NCBI RefSeq assembly: GCF_010093535.1
Contig: NW_022985190.1
Location: forward strand, 5,655-51,566
DNA length: 45,912 nt
Direction of reading: 5' to 3'
Source of the DNA: Lindgomyces ingoldianus
Taxonomy: Eukaryota > Ascomycota > Dothideomycetes > Pleosporales > Lindgomycetaceae
This document shows, piece after piece, positions 22,640 through 34,367 of this stretch (position 1 is the first letter of the stretch; every line of letters starts with the position of its first letter). Position numbers and translations under genes: made by a program. The notes under the pieces are model-generated. The model made no database searches, was not told the origin of the DNA, and saw only the letters and a program-made list of their open reading frames with translations.

Positions 22640-23400
22640 ACTGTTCTTTCTTTAAGTTACATTAGCAGCAGTTGCTTTATTATGTAGTGTTATTAGAACT
22701 TTATAGCTATTATTTAAAAGCTTAGTTAACCTGCTTTGTTTATTACTTTTACTGCTAATTCTAAATAGCTAGAGTTAGAGCAGGAGATTAGTACGTCCTT
22801 TTAGCTATTAGATTAGCTAGATCTAGTCGCGCGCGTTTTTAAGCTGCGTCTTAACTCCCTCCTTGCAGACCTCTAGACTAACTATGTATTTAGCTAGTAT
22901 ACTAGTATTATGTATACTATTAAGTACTAAAAGTAGGGTTTACTTTATGCTTATATTTTACTCTTTTTATATTATAATTACTGTAATTAGTTCCTTAATC
23001 TAAACTTTATTAATTAGGTTATATAAGCTAAGCTCTTTATAAAGGCTTAAGATCTAAATAAAGTCCTAAGTAACATTATTAAAACTACTATAGTTTATAG
23101 GCTATGTAGAACCTTAAATCCTAGCATGCCCTGTATGCAGACTACAGAGCGTTCTCTCTAAGCAACCTGTTAGAAGCAATTCCTAAAGGAATACACTAAT
23201 AAGACTCTAGTTAGTAGAGATAGTTATCTTATATATTAGTGTTAACCTAGTTTAACTTAGGTTGTAAAGTGTTGTAGTTAAAACATTATAGTTAATAATT
23301 ACTAGGTAGTGCCTTACAGTCTATACTTTTTGCGTAAGTACAACACACATGTTAATGTAGAGGTCTGTGCCTCTATAAAGTTAGTTAAATATATACATAA
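22640..23400 (+). pseudogene. Helitron Rep/helicase remnant, part 2 (rolling-circle Rep domain)
   Basis: Continuation of the Helitron gene after Gypsy A. The phrase LDLVARVFKLRLNSLLADL (about 22815-22875) is typical of the Helitron-like N-terminal domain. GLLYAYILL (22937-22963) corresponds to the rolling-circle 'GLPHAHIL' motif, with both metal-binding His codons turned into Tyr (C-to-T). Further on come CMQTT near 23135 and YNTHVNVEVCASIKLVKYIHK up to 23400. The frame then resumes on the far side of Gypsy B. With the insert and one target-site copy removed it reads VKYIHKYIYKG, the conserved stretch that follows the Rep domain. Confidence 0.8.
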
Positions 23401-23718
23401 TGTCACAATTGTGCACGAGTAAGGTTATAGAGCTTCACAGAGGTCTAGTTCAATTACTACGTGAGGTATTATAGTAGGTACAAGACGTTGTGTGAGGAAT
23501 AGGAAAGTTTAGAAGGAAATTAGTAATTAAATACTTAGCTTAGAAGTCTAAGCGCTTTAAGTATAAATTAAGCCTGTTCTAGGTTTAGTTAGTGTTAAAG
23601 TAGTTTATGCTTAAGTTTATGTCTATGTTGTGTTATGTTTATGTTAGACGTGCACTAATAATACTCTAGTACACGTCTAATACAGTCATGTCTAGGATCT
23701 GGGGAGGATACTGTGACA
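23401..23718 (-). repeat. LTR of Gypsy B (3' LTR)
   Basis: 318 bp, begins TGTCACAATTGTGCAC and ends CTGTGACA, with six-base terminal inverted repeats TGTCAC/GTGACA. A C-rich run follows at 23719, the complement of the polypurine tract. Confidence 0.92.
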
Positions 23719-24517
23719 GTACTCCCCCCCCTTATTAGAAAGAGAATCCTTTACATTAGTAGTTCTAGCATTAGGTTGTCTTTATTAGGGTACAGGTTTA
23801 GTTTAGATAGGTATTAGGCGTAGAATTAGGTTACTATAGAGTTCTTTTGCAGGGCTTTTATAGGTTTCTACAACAGTTTATTATATCTAGTCTATTTTAT
23901 AAAGTATTTATAAATATGTTTCTTCTTATTAAACTAGATTTATTTAATGTCTTCTACAACATATTCTAGTTTGTTGTTTATAATAATAGGTTTAGGTGGC
24001 AAGTTTAGCTGTCTAGGTAGATAGTTAGATTTAGAGGCTACTTAGCGCAGCAATAATACATGGAACACAGGGTGTATCTTTATGCTGTTAGGTAGGATTA
24101 ATTAGTAAGCGTGTAATAAGACTATATAGGCTACTATAAAGGGGCTAAAGTTTTTCTAATTAAGTTTCTTTAATTATTAGTTTATTTAAATATTTCTAGT
24201 GTCTAGCTAGACTTTCTTGCTAGCTGCATACACAGGGGTAAGAGTTTAGAATTAGTTTGTGTACTCTTGTTAAAGAGCTTAAGCCTATGTAAGCTTTTTA
24301 TAAACATATTTAGATATATTTTAGATCTTATTAATAAGTCTGTTTACATTTATTACTTATATAAATTAATAAGTTAGTTAGGGGGTATTTATAAGTAGTT
24401 TAAATCTTATTTAGAGGTAGTATCTATAGTTTACTAAGAACAAAGATACTTATGTTAATTTAGATGTTATGTTATTAGCTTTAAACTATGCTGTAGCTAA
24501 CTATTTTACCTAGTTAT

Positions 24518-24669
24518 TATAAGGACAAAGCTCTGTACCACTACGCTAATACAACTAAAAAGGTGCGAATAATTAACCAACGTTAATTATTGCGTACAGA
24601 ATAGTATATATACCCGTCGCACGTAAGCACCATCTCGGCCTTACACGTAAGCGCCATCCTGGCCTTACA
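24518..24669 (-). repeat. LTR of TRIM copy 1 (left)
   Basis: 152 bp; starts TATAAGG (TG changed to TA) and ends CCTTACA. It includes the hairpin AATAATTAAC/GTTAATTATT with a 4-nt loop and the two 24-bp units next to one end. Confidence 0.92.
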
Positions 24670-24967
24670 TTATCCCCCTTCTTAGCAGACGCATGTCCCA
24701 GGCGTCACATGACCTACCCGCAGCTCAGAGGCGCCTATGCGCATGTCTCGGTTACCGGCCAGAGGCTGACCACCTGCGGCCTAGAGGCGCGGGATAAACA
24801 CGACGCAACGCTTAGTGGCCACGCCAGCTAAGCCATACACACTAGACCTCCTAGCAGCTACAACGTGGCGCCAGAAGAGGCCGCCTCACGTTTTAGTCTA
24901 AAAACTAGCAAAGCTGTCTAAGGTGTAGGTTAAACGCGCGACTATCCTTGTTGTTAGTTAATTATTA

Positions 24968-25119
24968 TGTAAGGACAAAGCTCTATACCACTACGCTAAT
25001 ACAACTAAAAAGGTGCAAATAATTAACTAACGTTAATTATTGCGTACAGAATAGTATATATACCTGTCGCACGTAAGCACCATCTCAGCCTTACACGTAA
25101 GCGCCATCCTGGCCTTACA
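24968..25119 (-). repeat. LTR of TRIM copy 1 (right)
   Basis: 152 bp; starts TGTAAGG and ends CCTTACA, so the ends are intact 7-bp inverted repeats. It matches the left LTR apart from a few transitions. Confidence 0.92.
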
Positions 25120-28100
25120 GTTATCCTGCTAGTAGTTTATGTACGCTTATAGGACTTATTTTATTACAGCGTTTGCGTTCTTAGTCTAGCTGTTAGTCTC
25201 TAGGTAAAAAGCTGTAGATAGGTAGGGGATAATTTAGAGCTGTTTACAGAGTTTATCCTAGAAGGCTAAGACAAACTGCGTACCTCTGTCTAATATAATT
25301 ATGTTAGGTAGGCTATAGTAAACCTATATGTATTAGTAGAATAACTAGGCTATATTAGGGGCAGTTATAAAAGAACATAGTATTAAGTGTTAATACTTAG
25401 TTAAGTAATTAACAACTACTATAATATTTATATACCCTTTAGATAAAGGTAAGTCTATAATAAAATTAATTAATATGTTTTTCTAAGCTTGTTTAGAGAT
25501 TAGAAGTAGTTTAAGTAGGCTATTATACCTTTCTTAAGAGGCCTTTGCTTTACAGTAAGTATAGCAACATAATATGTATTAGCGTACAGTATAGAACATG
25601 TGGGGCTAGTAGTACTCTCTTTATAGTAGGTTAAGAGTCTTTCCTCTGCCTAGGTGTCCTTTAGCAGGCAAGTTATGTATAATTTAGAGTAGTTTAATTC
25701 TTAGTTTATTAAAATTAGAGATTATAAGTTAGTTATAGTAATATAGCTTACTATTTTAGTTTTTATAGTTAGCTAGTGTTACTTTTTTTAACTAACTAGT
25801 GCTGTTTTAGAGCAAGTCTAAGGTTTTTTAGATAAATTTATTATTTAGATACTTATTAGTAATAATTTAATTAATTATCTAATCTGTTTTATTTAGGTTA
25901 AGGTCTAAAAATAGCTTAAGTTAAAGTAAAGTTTAGTGTTAAGCCTTTTACACTTTTTTTTAAGTAGAGATGTTTTAAGATTGCCTTATAAAGGTATCTA
26001 GTTTCCCTTTGTCTTAACTAAAATAATAAGTAATCTTAAAATTAAAATAGAACAAGTATTTAGACTAATAGGCTTATTAGTAGCTAAGTTATTTTATAGT
26101 TGTAAAGTACTATAAGTTCTTATAGTTAGATAGGACCTGTATTAGATGCGCTGCACCTTCTAGTTTAGGTTACTATTGTTTAAAGTAGTGTACTATAGCA
26201 AGTAATTTCTTATTATAGATCTTATAATTACCTTTTATAAGACTTATTTTTTTTAAAAAGTATGTAATAGGCCTAATAGTTCTGTCTAGCTTAGTCTAGA
26301 AAAAAACTCCTACTACTACATAGTCTAAAGCATTAGCTTCTATAAGTATTAGTAGTTTAGAGTTAAAGTAGTAGAGTATTAAAGCTTTAGTAAAGGCTTT
26401 TTTTAGCTAGTTAAAAGACTATTAGTAATTTAGGTTAAAGTTAAATTAGACCTTTTTCTTAGTAAGTGTAATTATAAGGCTTACTAGCTATAAGAAGTTA
26501 TTAATAAATTATTAGTAAAAGTTAGTAAATTTTATAAAGGCTTAAACATCCTTTATGTTCTTTAGGTATTGCTAATCTAGCATAGTCTAAACCTTAACAG
26601 GGTCTATTTAGATGCTATTTGTAGAGATTACATATTCTAAATATATAACCTTTAATTAGTAGAACTTACATTTATTTATGTTAAGTTATAGACCTACTTC
26701 TTCTATAGCCTTTAGCACTAGGCATACATGCTGTTTATGCTCTAAAAGGCTATTACTATAGATTAGAATATTATTAATATACGCAGTGCAGAACATGTTT
26801 AGGTAGGGTTAGAGTAAGTTGTTTACAAAATGTTAAAAAGTACTAGGCGTGTTAGCTAAGCTAAAGAGCATTACTAGGTACTTAAATAGTCTATATTAGG
26901 TTTAAAACACTGTTAGCTACTTATTACCCTTTGCTATTCTTAGCTTATTAAAGGCAGCAATAATATCTAACTTTATAAAATACTTTACTTTACTTAGTTA
27001 GCTTAGAGTTTTTTATAAAAAGAGAATTAAGTATTAGTTTTTAATAGTAATAGTGTTTAGTTTTTAGTAGTTAACATAGAATTAAAGCCTACCTCTAAGT
27101 TTCTTTATAAATAGTATAAGTAACACTACTAGTAAAAAGCTAGCTTAAATAAACTCTTTTTTTAGGTTCTTATTAAAGTATTTTTAGAGCACTTTTAATT
27201 TATTTAGTAACATCTTATATAGTAGCCTATAACTAAGTTGTTTACTAGGCTTAAAAGTTATCTAGTAATTATATAAATGTTGTATTAAAAGCTTATTAGA
27301 CTTGTCTTAGAAAAAAACATGTAATAGGTTATAGTAGTCTTAAGAGACTATTATTTTTAAGTTAGTATGTTTTTAAGGAGCTAAAGCTTAGTCTATATTA
27401 GAAATTATAACTGCGTAGATTTTGTAATCTAGTTGTTAAGCTAGGGTTACAAACAGGGCAGGTTCTATGTAGCAGATGTCTATCTGCTGTTTAAGTCCTA
27501 GTTTATGTTTAAATTAGGTAGGTAAAAGTTTTTTAAAGGCTTTTTTTTCTTTAGGTTTAAGTAGTTATTAAATTATTTTATATAGCTTATCTTAGTAAAA
27601 GGCCTAGCTTATTAGCCTTACTTAGGTAGTTTTTCTTTAGGTTATTAGAAAGTAGGTCTAAAAACCTTCTATATTAAGTGCTATTTAGGTGTTGTTTAGG
27701 TGTAAGTGTAAGCATATATTTTAGCATTAGAAAAAGTTAAAGTTTAAAACTTACTCTTAGTAATTAAAGGCAACCTTGTGCTAATATAGCTATAGTTATC
27801 CTAGAATTAGGTTATAACATTCTGTGTTTGTTATATTAAGCTTAATCTGCTCTTTATAGTGTTAGTAAGTAATTATAATAGTTGTAGTATAGAAGATAGA
27901 ACCTTTTTTAAGTTATTTTTTATTAAATTTAGTTAGGTAAATTATTTAGGTAAGTAGTGTTAATTAAAGATTTAGTTTACGCGCTAGTTCTCTGTTAATA
28001 TAACCTATGCTGTTTACTTTTAAGTTAATAAAAGCTTATATTAAAGCTAATATAGTTCTTTATTATAAATATATAAAAATATTAACTTAGTACTTTTAGT

Positions 28101-29355
28101 TATTAGTAGGGGACTTAGCCTATAGGTTAGCAGAGATCTAGTGTTAAATTAGTCCTAGAGGGCAACTTAGCCTTAAGACAAGCCTTTTTGCAGGCTTCTA
28201 CTGCTATAGCTGCAGCTATGTTAAAAGTAGTAAAAGGGATTAAGGCTTAAATATAAGTTAGAGCCCTTATAAAAATAAAATTAAAATAGTAAAGATCTTT
28301 AATAAGTACTAGCAGCGCTACTTGCGTAAACTTAAGAAAGAAGAATAAAGTAGTTTTAAAAAATATAACTATGCTTACTACACTTAAAGTATTAACTTTT
28401 TTTTCTGTAATCTTTATGCTTTCTAGAACTAACTAGAGCATAATTTAAATTAATTTTTATTGCGTTAGAGTTCTTATTTGCAACTGCGCTAGTTTAGGGG
28501 CGTATTAGGGCTTATATAAGGAGGAACCTTATGTTATTATTATAGGTAGTAATTAGGTTTACATACGCGTTAAGGTTGTTTAAGAGGGGTTCTCCTACTA
28601 TAGCGTGTTATAGTTTAGTTAAGAGGGAGTTATGTAGAGCTATAATTAGACTTATCTTATTTAGGCCTATATTAGATGCAAGTTAGTAGAACTTAGTAAA
28701 GTGTAAAGTAAAGCTTTTCTTTCTTTATTATAAAGTGTTTAGGTAACTTAGGGCTATTAACTTTTTATTTAAGTCTCTATAAGTTACTTATAAAAACACT
28801 ATAAATTAATCTAGGTTAATAATATTCTTATTTATTAGTAAGTTAATTAAGGCTGTTATATTATAGTTAAGTTAAAAGTAGGCATATAGTAACTAAAAGT
28901 GTTTAAAGGGGAATTAGTCTATGTTTCCTTTAAGTTTATATTAAAGCTTATGTAGAAAGAAAGGTAGGTCTTTTTATTTTCTATTAAATAGTAGAGGATT
29001 AGGGAGTTAGTTAGATTTTATTACTAAGTTAAAAAGGTTACAGGTTGTAGGCAGTGTTAGGCAGAAAGAAGTTAAGCTATCTCTAGACTTCTAAGTAAGC
29101 TTTAAGGCTAGTAAGTTCTTAGTTCCTTCTACTATAACAGGAGTTAAGGCAGAAACAGACTGCTTAATAACACAAAGCTATTTTTTAAAGTTTTTTTAAA
29201 AAGCTTTAAAGCTTATAACATAGTAGCTTTCTTATAAAGTAAGCGCTTTTTAAAAGGCTTTTTAGCTTACTTTAATAGCTTAGAGTTATGTAAGTACTAA
29301 GCTTATTAGATTAAATTTAGAGGCTATTCTTAGCTAAAGTTTTAACACAACATAA

Positions 29356-29673
29356 TGTTATAATTATGCATAAGTAAAGTTATAGAGCTTTATAGAGGTC
29401 TAGTTTAATTACTATGTAAGGTATTATAGTAGGTACAAGACGTTGTGTAAGAAATAGAAAAGTTTAAAAAGAAATTAGTAATTAAATACTTAGCTTAGAA
29501 GTCTAAGCGCTTTAAGTATAAATTAAGCCTGTTCTAGGTTTAGTTAGTGTTAAGGCAGTTTATGCTTAAGTTTATGTCTGTGTTGTGTTGTATTTGTGTC
29601 AGACGTGCACTAATAATACTCTAGTACGCGTCCAATACAGTTATGTCTGGGATCCGGGGAGGATACCGTGACA
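29356..29673 (-). repeat. LTR of Gypsy B (5' LTR)
   Basis: 318 bp, partner of 23401-23718. The left end reads TGTTATAATTATGCAT, transition changes from TGTCACAATTGTGCAC, while the right end keeps ACCGTGACA. Confidence 0.92.
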
Positions 29674-32010
29674 CATAAGTATATTTATAAGGGCACTAAT
29701 TAGGTTGTTATCTGTATCTAGTAAAAAGACAAGGTTGCCTAGTATTTAAACATGCGCTATATTAGACTAACTAAGGCTGTTTAGTAATTAATAAAGTTTA
29801 AGGTTTATAAGAAGAAGCCTTCTGTTATTTAATTAGTAGTGCATTTACTAGAACAGCATATAGTTACCTTTTATAATAAGGACAGTGCTAAACAGGTAGA
29901 GATTGCAGTTAAATAGAAAAGATTGTTATTAATAGGATAGTTAAAGTATAATGCTTTTTATATAAATAGGTGTAATCTTCTTTACTAGAACTTTCTAACC
30001 TAGTATTATTAGAATCTAGGGAAAGACAGTAGTAAATAGACTTAGTTCTAACATAATTAGTACTTTATTAGTTATGTCTACTTTTATAGTCTTTTCTTTA
30101 GAGAGTGTTTTTATCTTAGAATACTTCTTACATAAATTTTAGGCGTAATTAGTTTTAAACATTTTTACATAGTTAATAGTTAGATCTAACCTACTTTTAA
30201 GGACACTTATTTAGCTTTTAATCTCTTAGTTAAGAATAAATTATAGTAGTATATATTTTTTAAGCTTTAGCATTTAGCACTTACTTTTAAGTTACATTAC
30301 ATCTTTCTCTAGGCCCTAGTCTTTAGAAATATAGGTAATTCTATAGTGTTATAAGATAAGTTCTTCTAACATTTATCTAACAACCTGCCCCTCTGCTTAG
30401 AATAAATAGTGTTGCTCCTTAGCATTACTAATTTTGTAAAGAATCTGTGCCTGTAGCTAATTAACTAGGCTATGCTTAAGTTATTTAAAAAAAACCTTTC
30501 TAATTTTAACATGCCTATGCTATAGAGATATTAGGTGTAGAAGGCTATTAATCTATTAGTTGCTAAGTAGCTTAATTACAACGCTATAGAGCAGGATCTT
30601 AATTATACTAATGCATATAATAAGCTAAATAAGGCCTAACTAAAAGTTTTTTATGCTGTTACTTAGTTTATCTTTACTATGCTATAATTTAGTTGCTACT
30701 TTGTTTAGAGCCTTAGTAGAACTAAAAAGACTTTTTTATATAAGACTATTTACACTTATCTTTAGACCTAATGCAAGATTGTTTTGTGTGTAGCATTGTC
30801 TAGTATTGCTGCGCTCCTTCTTTCTAGCAGCTGCACTGCTTATTATTAGTTTAAAATACTTATTAATATTAAAGACAGATCTACCTGCTTTATGTGTGTA
30901 GACTCTTCTGCTGCAGACCTTATTTATTAGACAGATTTAATTATATAAGATAAGGTTCTAATGCAGCACTAGTACTACTTTAAAGCAGTTAACTATACAC
31001 TATAGGATATTATAAAGAACAACTCTCTATTTAGAGGTATCCTAGTGCTGTTAGAAGGGGACTTTGCCTAGATCCTTTCTATTGTTTCGCGCAGTAGGAG
31101 GTTACAGACTATACAAGCCTGCCTTTAGAACTTCTATTTATAGCTATACTTTACTGTTCTACAGCTAACAAAGAATATAAAGATAAAGTAAAGACCTACT
31201 AACTAAGAATATGCTTAGTAGATATTAGACTTAGCTAGGCGTAATAAGAAGTCTGTTGCGCTTCTTCCTAGAATCTAGCAGTTTTAGTCTGTATCTGCAT
31301 TCTATTCTTACATTTATCTACCTAATCTACTTTAGAAACTTACTAACTTAGAAGTCTATACTTTTTTATTAAAGTAAAAGTGTATATTAGTAGTCTAAAA
31401 TAACACTATTAATTCTTTAAATAACTTTTTATTTAAGCGCTTTAAAGGTGTTGTAATAGAGTTTTACTTTACTAATAAAGTCTACTAATTTTTCTTAGAT
31501 AGAATTAATTAACTACTAAAGAACCTACTTTAGAGCTTTAATCTGCCTAGCCTCCCTTTATCTACTTTATAACTAAAGGTTAGTGTTTTTATTATGCTCT
31601 TGCGTAATCTAGATCTAGGGCAAGAATTATGTAACAGCACGTGTCTTATAGTTACTGCTGTTAGCTAGACAGCGCCTTTCTTTATTAGTAGGATACTTAG
31701 TAGTAAGTTTAATAGTTAGATCTAAATAATTATGCGCATAAAGTTAGTGTTTAAGAATAATAATGCCTTACTTTTTTTAATTATTTAGTATTAGATTCTA
31801 GTCTAACTCTATTTTACTATGTCTATTAACAAGTTGCAAGGTTAGTTGCTTAAGATTATTAGTGTTAACCTACAACATCCTGTCTTTACTTATAGCTAGT
31901 TATATGTAGCCCTTTTATGTGTTACTACTATATCTAGCATCTTTATTCTAATTCTGCCTAGTTTAATAGGTAAAGTAGTTAATATTATGTATTTTAAGGT
32001 TATTTTATAG
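29674..32010 (+). pseudogene. Helitron Rep/helicase remnant, part 3 (Pif1-like helicase)
   Basis: Continuation of the Helitron gene after Gypsy B, ending with the superfamily 1 DNA helicase. The linker phrase KPSVI..VVHLLEQHIVTF lies near 29820-29870. Motif I appears as TKKTFLYKTI (30721-30750; expected GTGKTFLYKT, the Gly codons lost to G-to-A). Then come LFCVALSSIAALLLSS (about 30785-30830), DLII.DKVLMQH (about 30935-30970, for DEVPMQH), LLEGDFA (about 31050-31075) and, near the end, VMLLRNLDLGQ-type sequence (about 31595-31625) and TYSQLYVALLCVTT (about 31885-31930). Order and spacing fit a Helitron helicase. RIP stops and substitutions make it inactive. Confidence 0.85.
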
Positions 32011-34049
32011 ACTGCTCTATACAGTGCATGTACATTTCTGCCCTACTACTATATTTGCTTTATTAGTAACGTCTGCTTTTATTATAATTATATTAGTCCT
32101 GCGCTATCCTATTTTAGGCGGTGCCCCTAGAAATCTAGTTTTAGCTTTGTGTAATAACAAATCTAGCCTTAGCCCTTTTAAATTAAGTTTAATCTTTTTT
32201 AATCTACTATAATACTTTTTCTTTACTTTTTACTTACTACATTATACTTTCTATTATTTTGCCTTCTATCTACTTGCTATATTACTCTTTATGTACACAT
32301 TTGCTAGGGCTATTTTACCTTCTAACTTTTTTGTACATAAAGAGCCTATTAGGCCTGTAGCTATTATGCTAAGTATTAAGTAGCAAATGTTTATTTAAAA
32401 AATGCTTAATTAGCATTATATTATAACTACTTACCTTGCCTGCATTAATTATAGTCTAACTAGATAAGAGAAAAGAAGTATTAGCTACACCTACTTTAAT
32501 ATAAGCTGCTTTTATGCTACTTTATTATATAAGCTAATTTTCTTATAAGACTAGAACCTTTATTATTCTTTTACTATTCTGCCTAAGTATAATATTTTTT
32601 TTTAACTTTAACTATAACCTAGACTAGCCTTTTATTAATAATAAGGGTGTAATAAATTAGTGTTAGTAGGGCTATTACTGCAGCCTTTACCTGCCCTATC
32701 TAGGGCAGCTTTAGTCCTAGATGTAGTTCCCCTCTACTGTTGTCTAGAAGTGGCCGCTCTAGGATAGACTAGTTTATGGTCAGGTAGTAGGTAATCTACT
32801 AGATGCTACCTAATTTTATCTACCTTATATATAGAACTATAACATAAAGCTTTTAAAGCTTATATTTTATAATACTAAAGTAGTTAAACTAAAAGACCTA
32901 TATTCTAAGCCTAACTTTTATTTCTAGTATACTCTTTAGCTAAAGCATAAGCGTGTAAGGTTAGAAAAATAGTACATATTAAAGAACTTTTTCTATTAGG
33001 TTTAGCTTAATGCTTATTAAGTATGTTATCTTAACTAGTCTTTAATTTTTTTTAATTATACTTTAGATTTATTATAATTTTAAATGCTTTATATGTTATC
33101 TATTAGCATAATATCTTTAGTTATTGCTAGAAGATTATAAGCTAGAGTATAAGAATACTTTTTTACTTTTAACAGAGTTAATATCTAGTCTTGCTCCTCT
33201 TTCTTCTACAAGCTACTATAATAGTAGCATGTTATAAGATCTCTAATTAGTGTGGATCTGTTATTAGGCAATTAGGCGCATAGATTAGGCTTATTAGCAC
33301 TAGTCTAGTTAGAAAAGGAAAGCAGATAATTAATATTAAAAGTAGAAAAAACATTTTACTAATTAGATTAATAAAGATACTACTTACTTTAAGAAGTTAA
33401 GAAAGTTTGTAGGTGTTTAAAGTCTTAAGCTTTAGCATTATTTTTTTAAAGGTCTTAATAATGTATAGCTACTAATTTACTTTATATTTATTATAGAAAT
33501 AGTTATGTGCAGCCTATAATCTAATTATATTAGCTACCTATTATAAGATTGTAAATGCTGTTCTTTATATAGTAGGTATATTGTTATAAGGTTAATCTGT
33601 TAACTCTAGCAGAAAAAGTGTTAGTAAGTGTAGTGCTAGAGCAAACTGCTGCCACACTAACTTACATCTATTTAGAAAATAAACTAACTATCTAAACTTA
33701 GTAAACTAAAAGCAACCTTACTAACTCTACTTAATACTTTTAGGGTTTACTTTAATTAGTCTAGAAAAGATACTAATAATTATTAAGCTTATGCTTACGC
33801 TTTTTAAAGAATTTCCTTTTCTTTAGTGTGCCTTTTGCAGGGATAGTTATATTAGTGCAGCCTAGATTATTTGCTACAGTCTTAACTTTTTTTTTTTTAA
33901 TATTGCTTAACTCTAACTAGATTAAGTGTTTATTATAAAATTATTTTATAGCTAATTAGGTCTTAACTTTTTTAATAAATAAAAGGTTAGAACTTAAAGA
34001 AGTATTAGTAGAAACTTTTATATTATTAGTAGCTATAAACTTTTTGTTA
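32011..34049. other. AT-rich RIP-affected sequence: Helitron 3' flank and an unclassified minus-strand repeat
   Basis: The first part should include the Helitron 3' end. A hairpin at 32691-32708 followed by CTAG at 32717-32720 is a candidate terminus. From about 33250 to 34049 the minus strand has a Lys-rich, low-stop reading (phrases NLGCTNITIPAKGTLKKRKFF near 33810-33870) that continues on the other side of Gypsy C, so a second unclassified repeat occupies this area. The 62-codon frame 32024-32212 (plus) has no support as a gene. Confidence 0.4.
32691..32720 (+). repeat. Candidate Helitron 3' terminus (hairpin plus CTAG)
   Basis: CTGCCCTA and TAGGGCAG form a perfect 8-bp inverted repeat with a 2-nt centre (32691-32708), followed after eight bases by CTAG (32717-32720). 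Helitrons end in a short hairpin followed by CTRR. Position, about 700 bp after the helicase, is reasonable. Against it: the base after CTAG is A, whereas Helitrons normally sit next to T. Confidence 0.3.
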
Positions 34050-34367
34050 TGTCACGGTATCCTCCCCAGATCCCAGACATAACCGTATTGGACGCGTACT
34101 AGAGTATTATTAGTGCACGTCTGACACAAACACAACACAACACAGACATAAACTTAAGCACAAACCGCCTTAACACTAACTAAACCTAAAATAGGCTTAA
34201 TTTATACTTAAAGCGCTTAGACTTCTAAGCTAAGTATTTAATTACTAATTTTTTTCTAAACTTTCCTGTTCCTTACACAACATTTTGTACCTACTATAAT
34301 ACCTTATGTAGTAATTAAACTAGACCTCTATAAAGCTCTATAACCTTACTTATGCATAATTATAACA
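34050..34367 (+). repeat. LTR of Gypsy C (5' LTR)
   Basis: 318 bp, begins TGTCACGGTATCCTCCCC and ends TTATAACA. The left end is the best preserved LTR start of the four family copies. Confidence 0.92.

Larger units (their letters stand above)
24518..25119 (-). mobile_element. TRIM (non-autonomous small LTR element), copy 1
   Basis: 602-bp element with 152-bp LTRs (24518-24669 and 24968-25119), about 298 bp of GC-rich interior, and target-site duplication GTTAT (24513-24517, 25120-25124). The complement of 24670-24685 is a purine tract (AAGAAGGGGGATAA) next to the LTR, so it reads on the minus strand. It has no coding capacity for gag or pol. It is nested in Gypsy B. Element C has the matching unoccupied site (ACAAC at 38599-38603 in GTAGGACAACTAGG), which proves insertion after the family had spread. 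Confidence 0.92.
23401..29673 (-). mobile_element. Gypsy-type LTR retrotransposon B, RIP-degraded, carrying a nested TRIM
   Basis: 6273-bp element with 318-bp LTRs (23401-23718 and 29356-29673) and target-site duplication CATAA (23396-23400, 29674-29678). The purine tract on the minus strand is the complement of 23719-23736 and abuts the left LTR, so the element reads on the minus strand. RT/RNase H-region phrases such as LNINKCKFY, YLEYVIS and TNFY..FINNFL read there at about 26480-26700. Without the 602-bp TRIM plus its 5-bp duplication, the interior is 5030 bp, against 5029 bp in element C, so B and C are the same family. All frames are broken by RIP-type stops. It is inserted in the Helitron gene. 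Confidence 0.9.

Noticed and set aside
32024..32212. 62-codon plus-strand frame with hydrophobic stretch
   Set aside because: Just after the Helitron helicase in RIP-affected DNA; hydrophobicity follows from T-rich codons.
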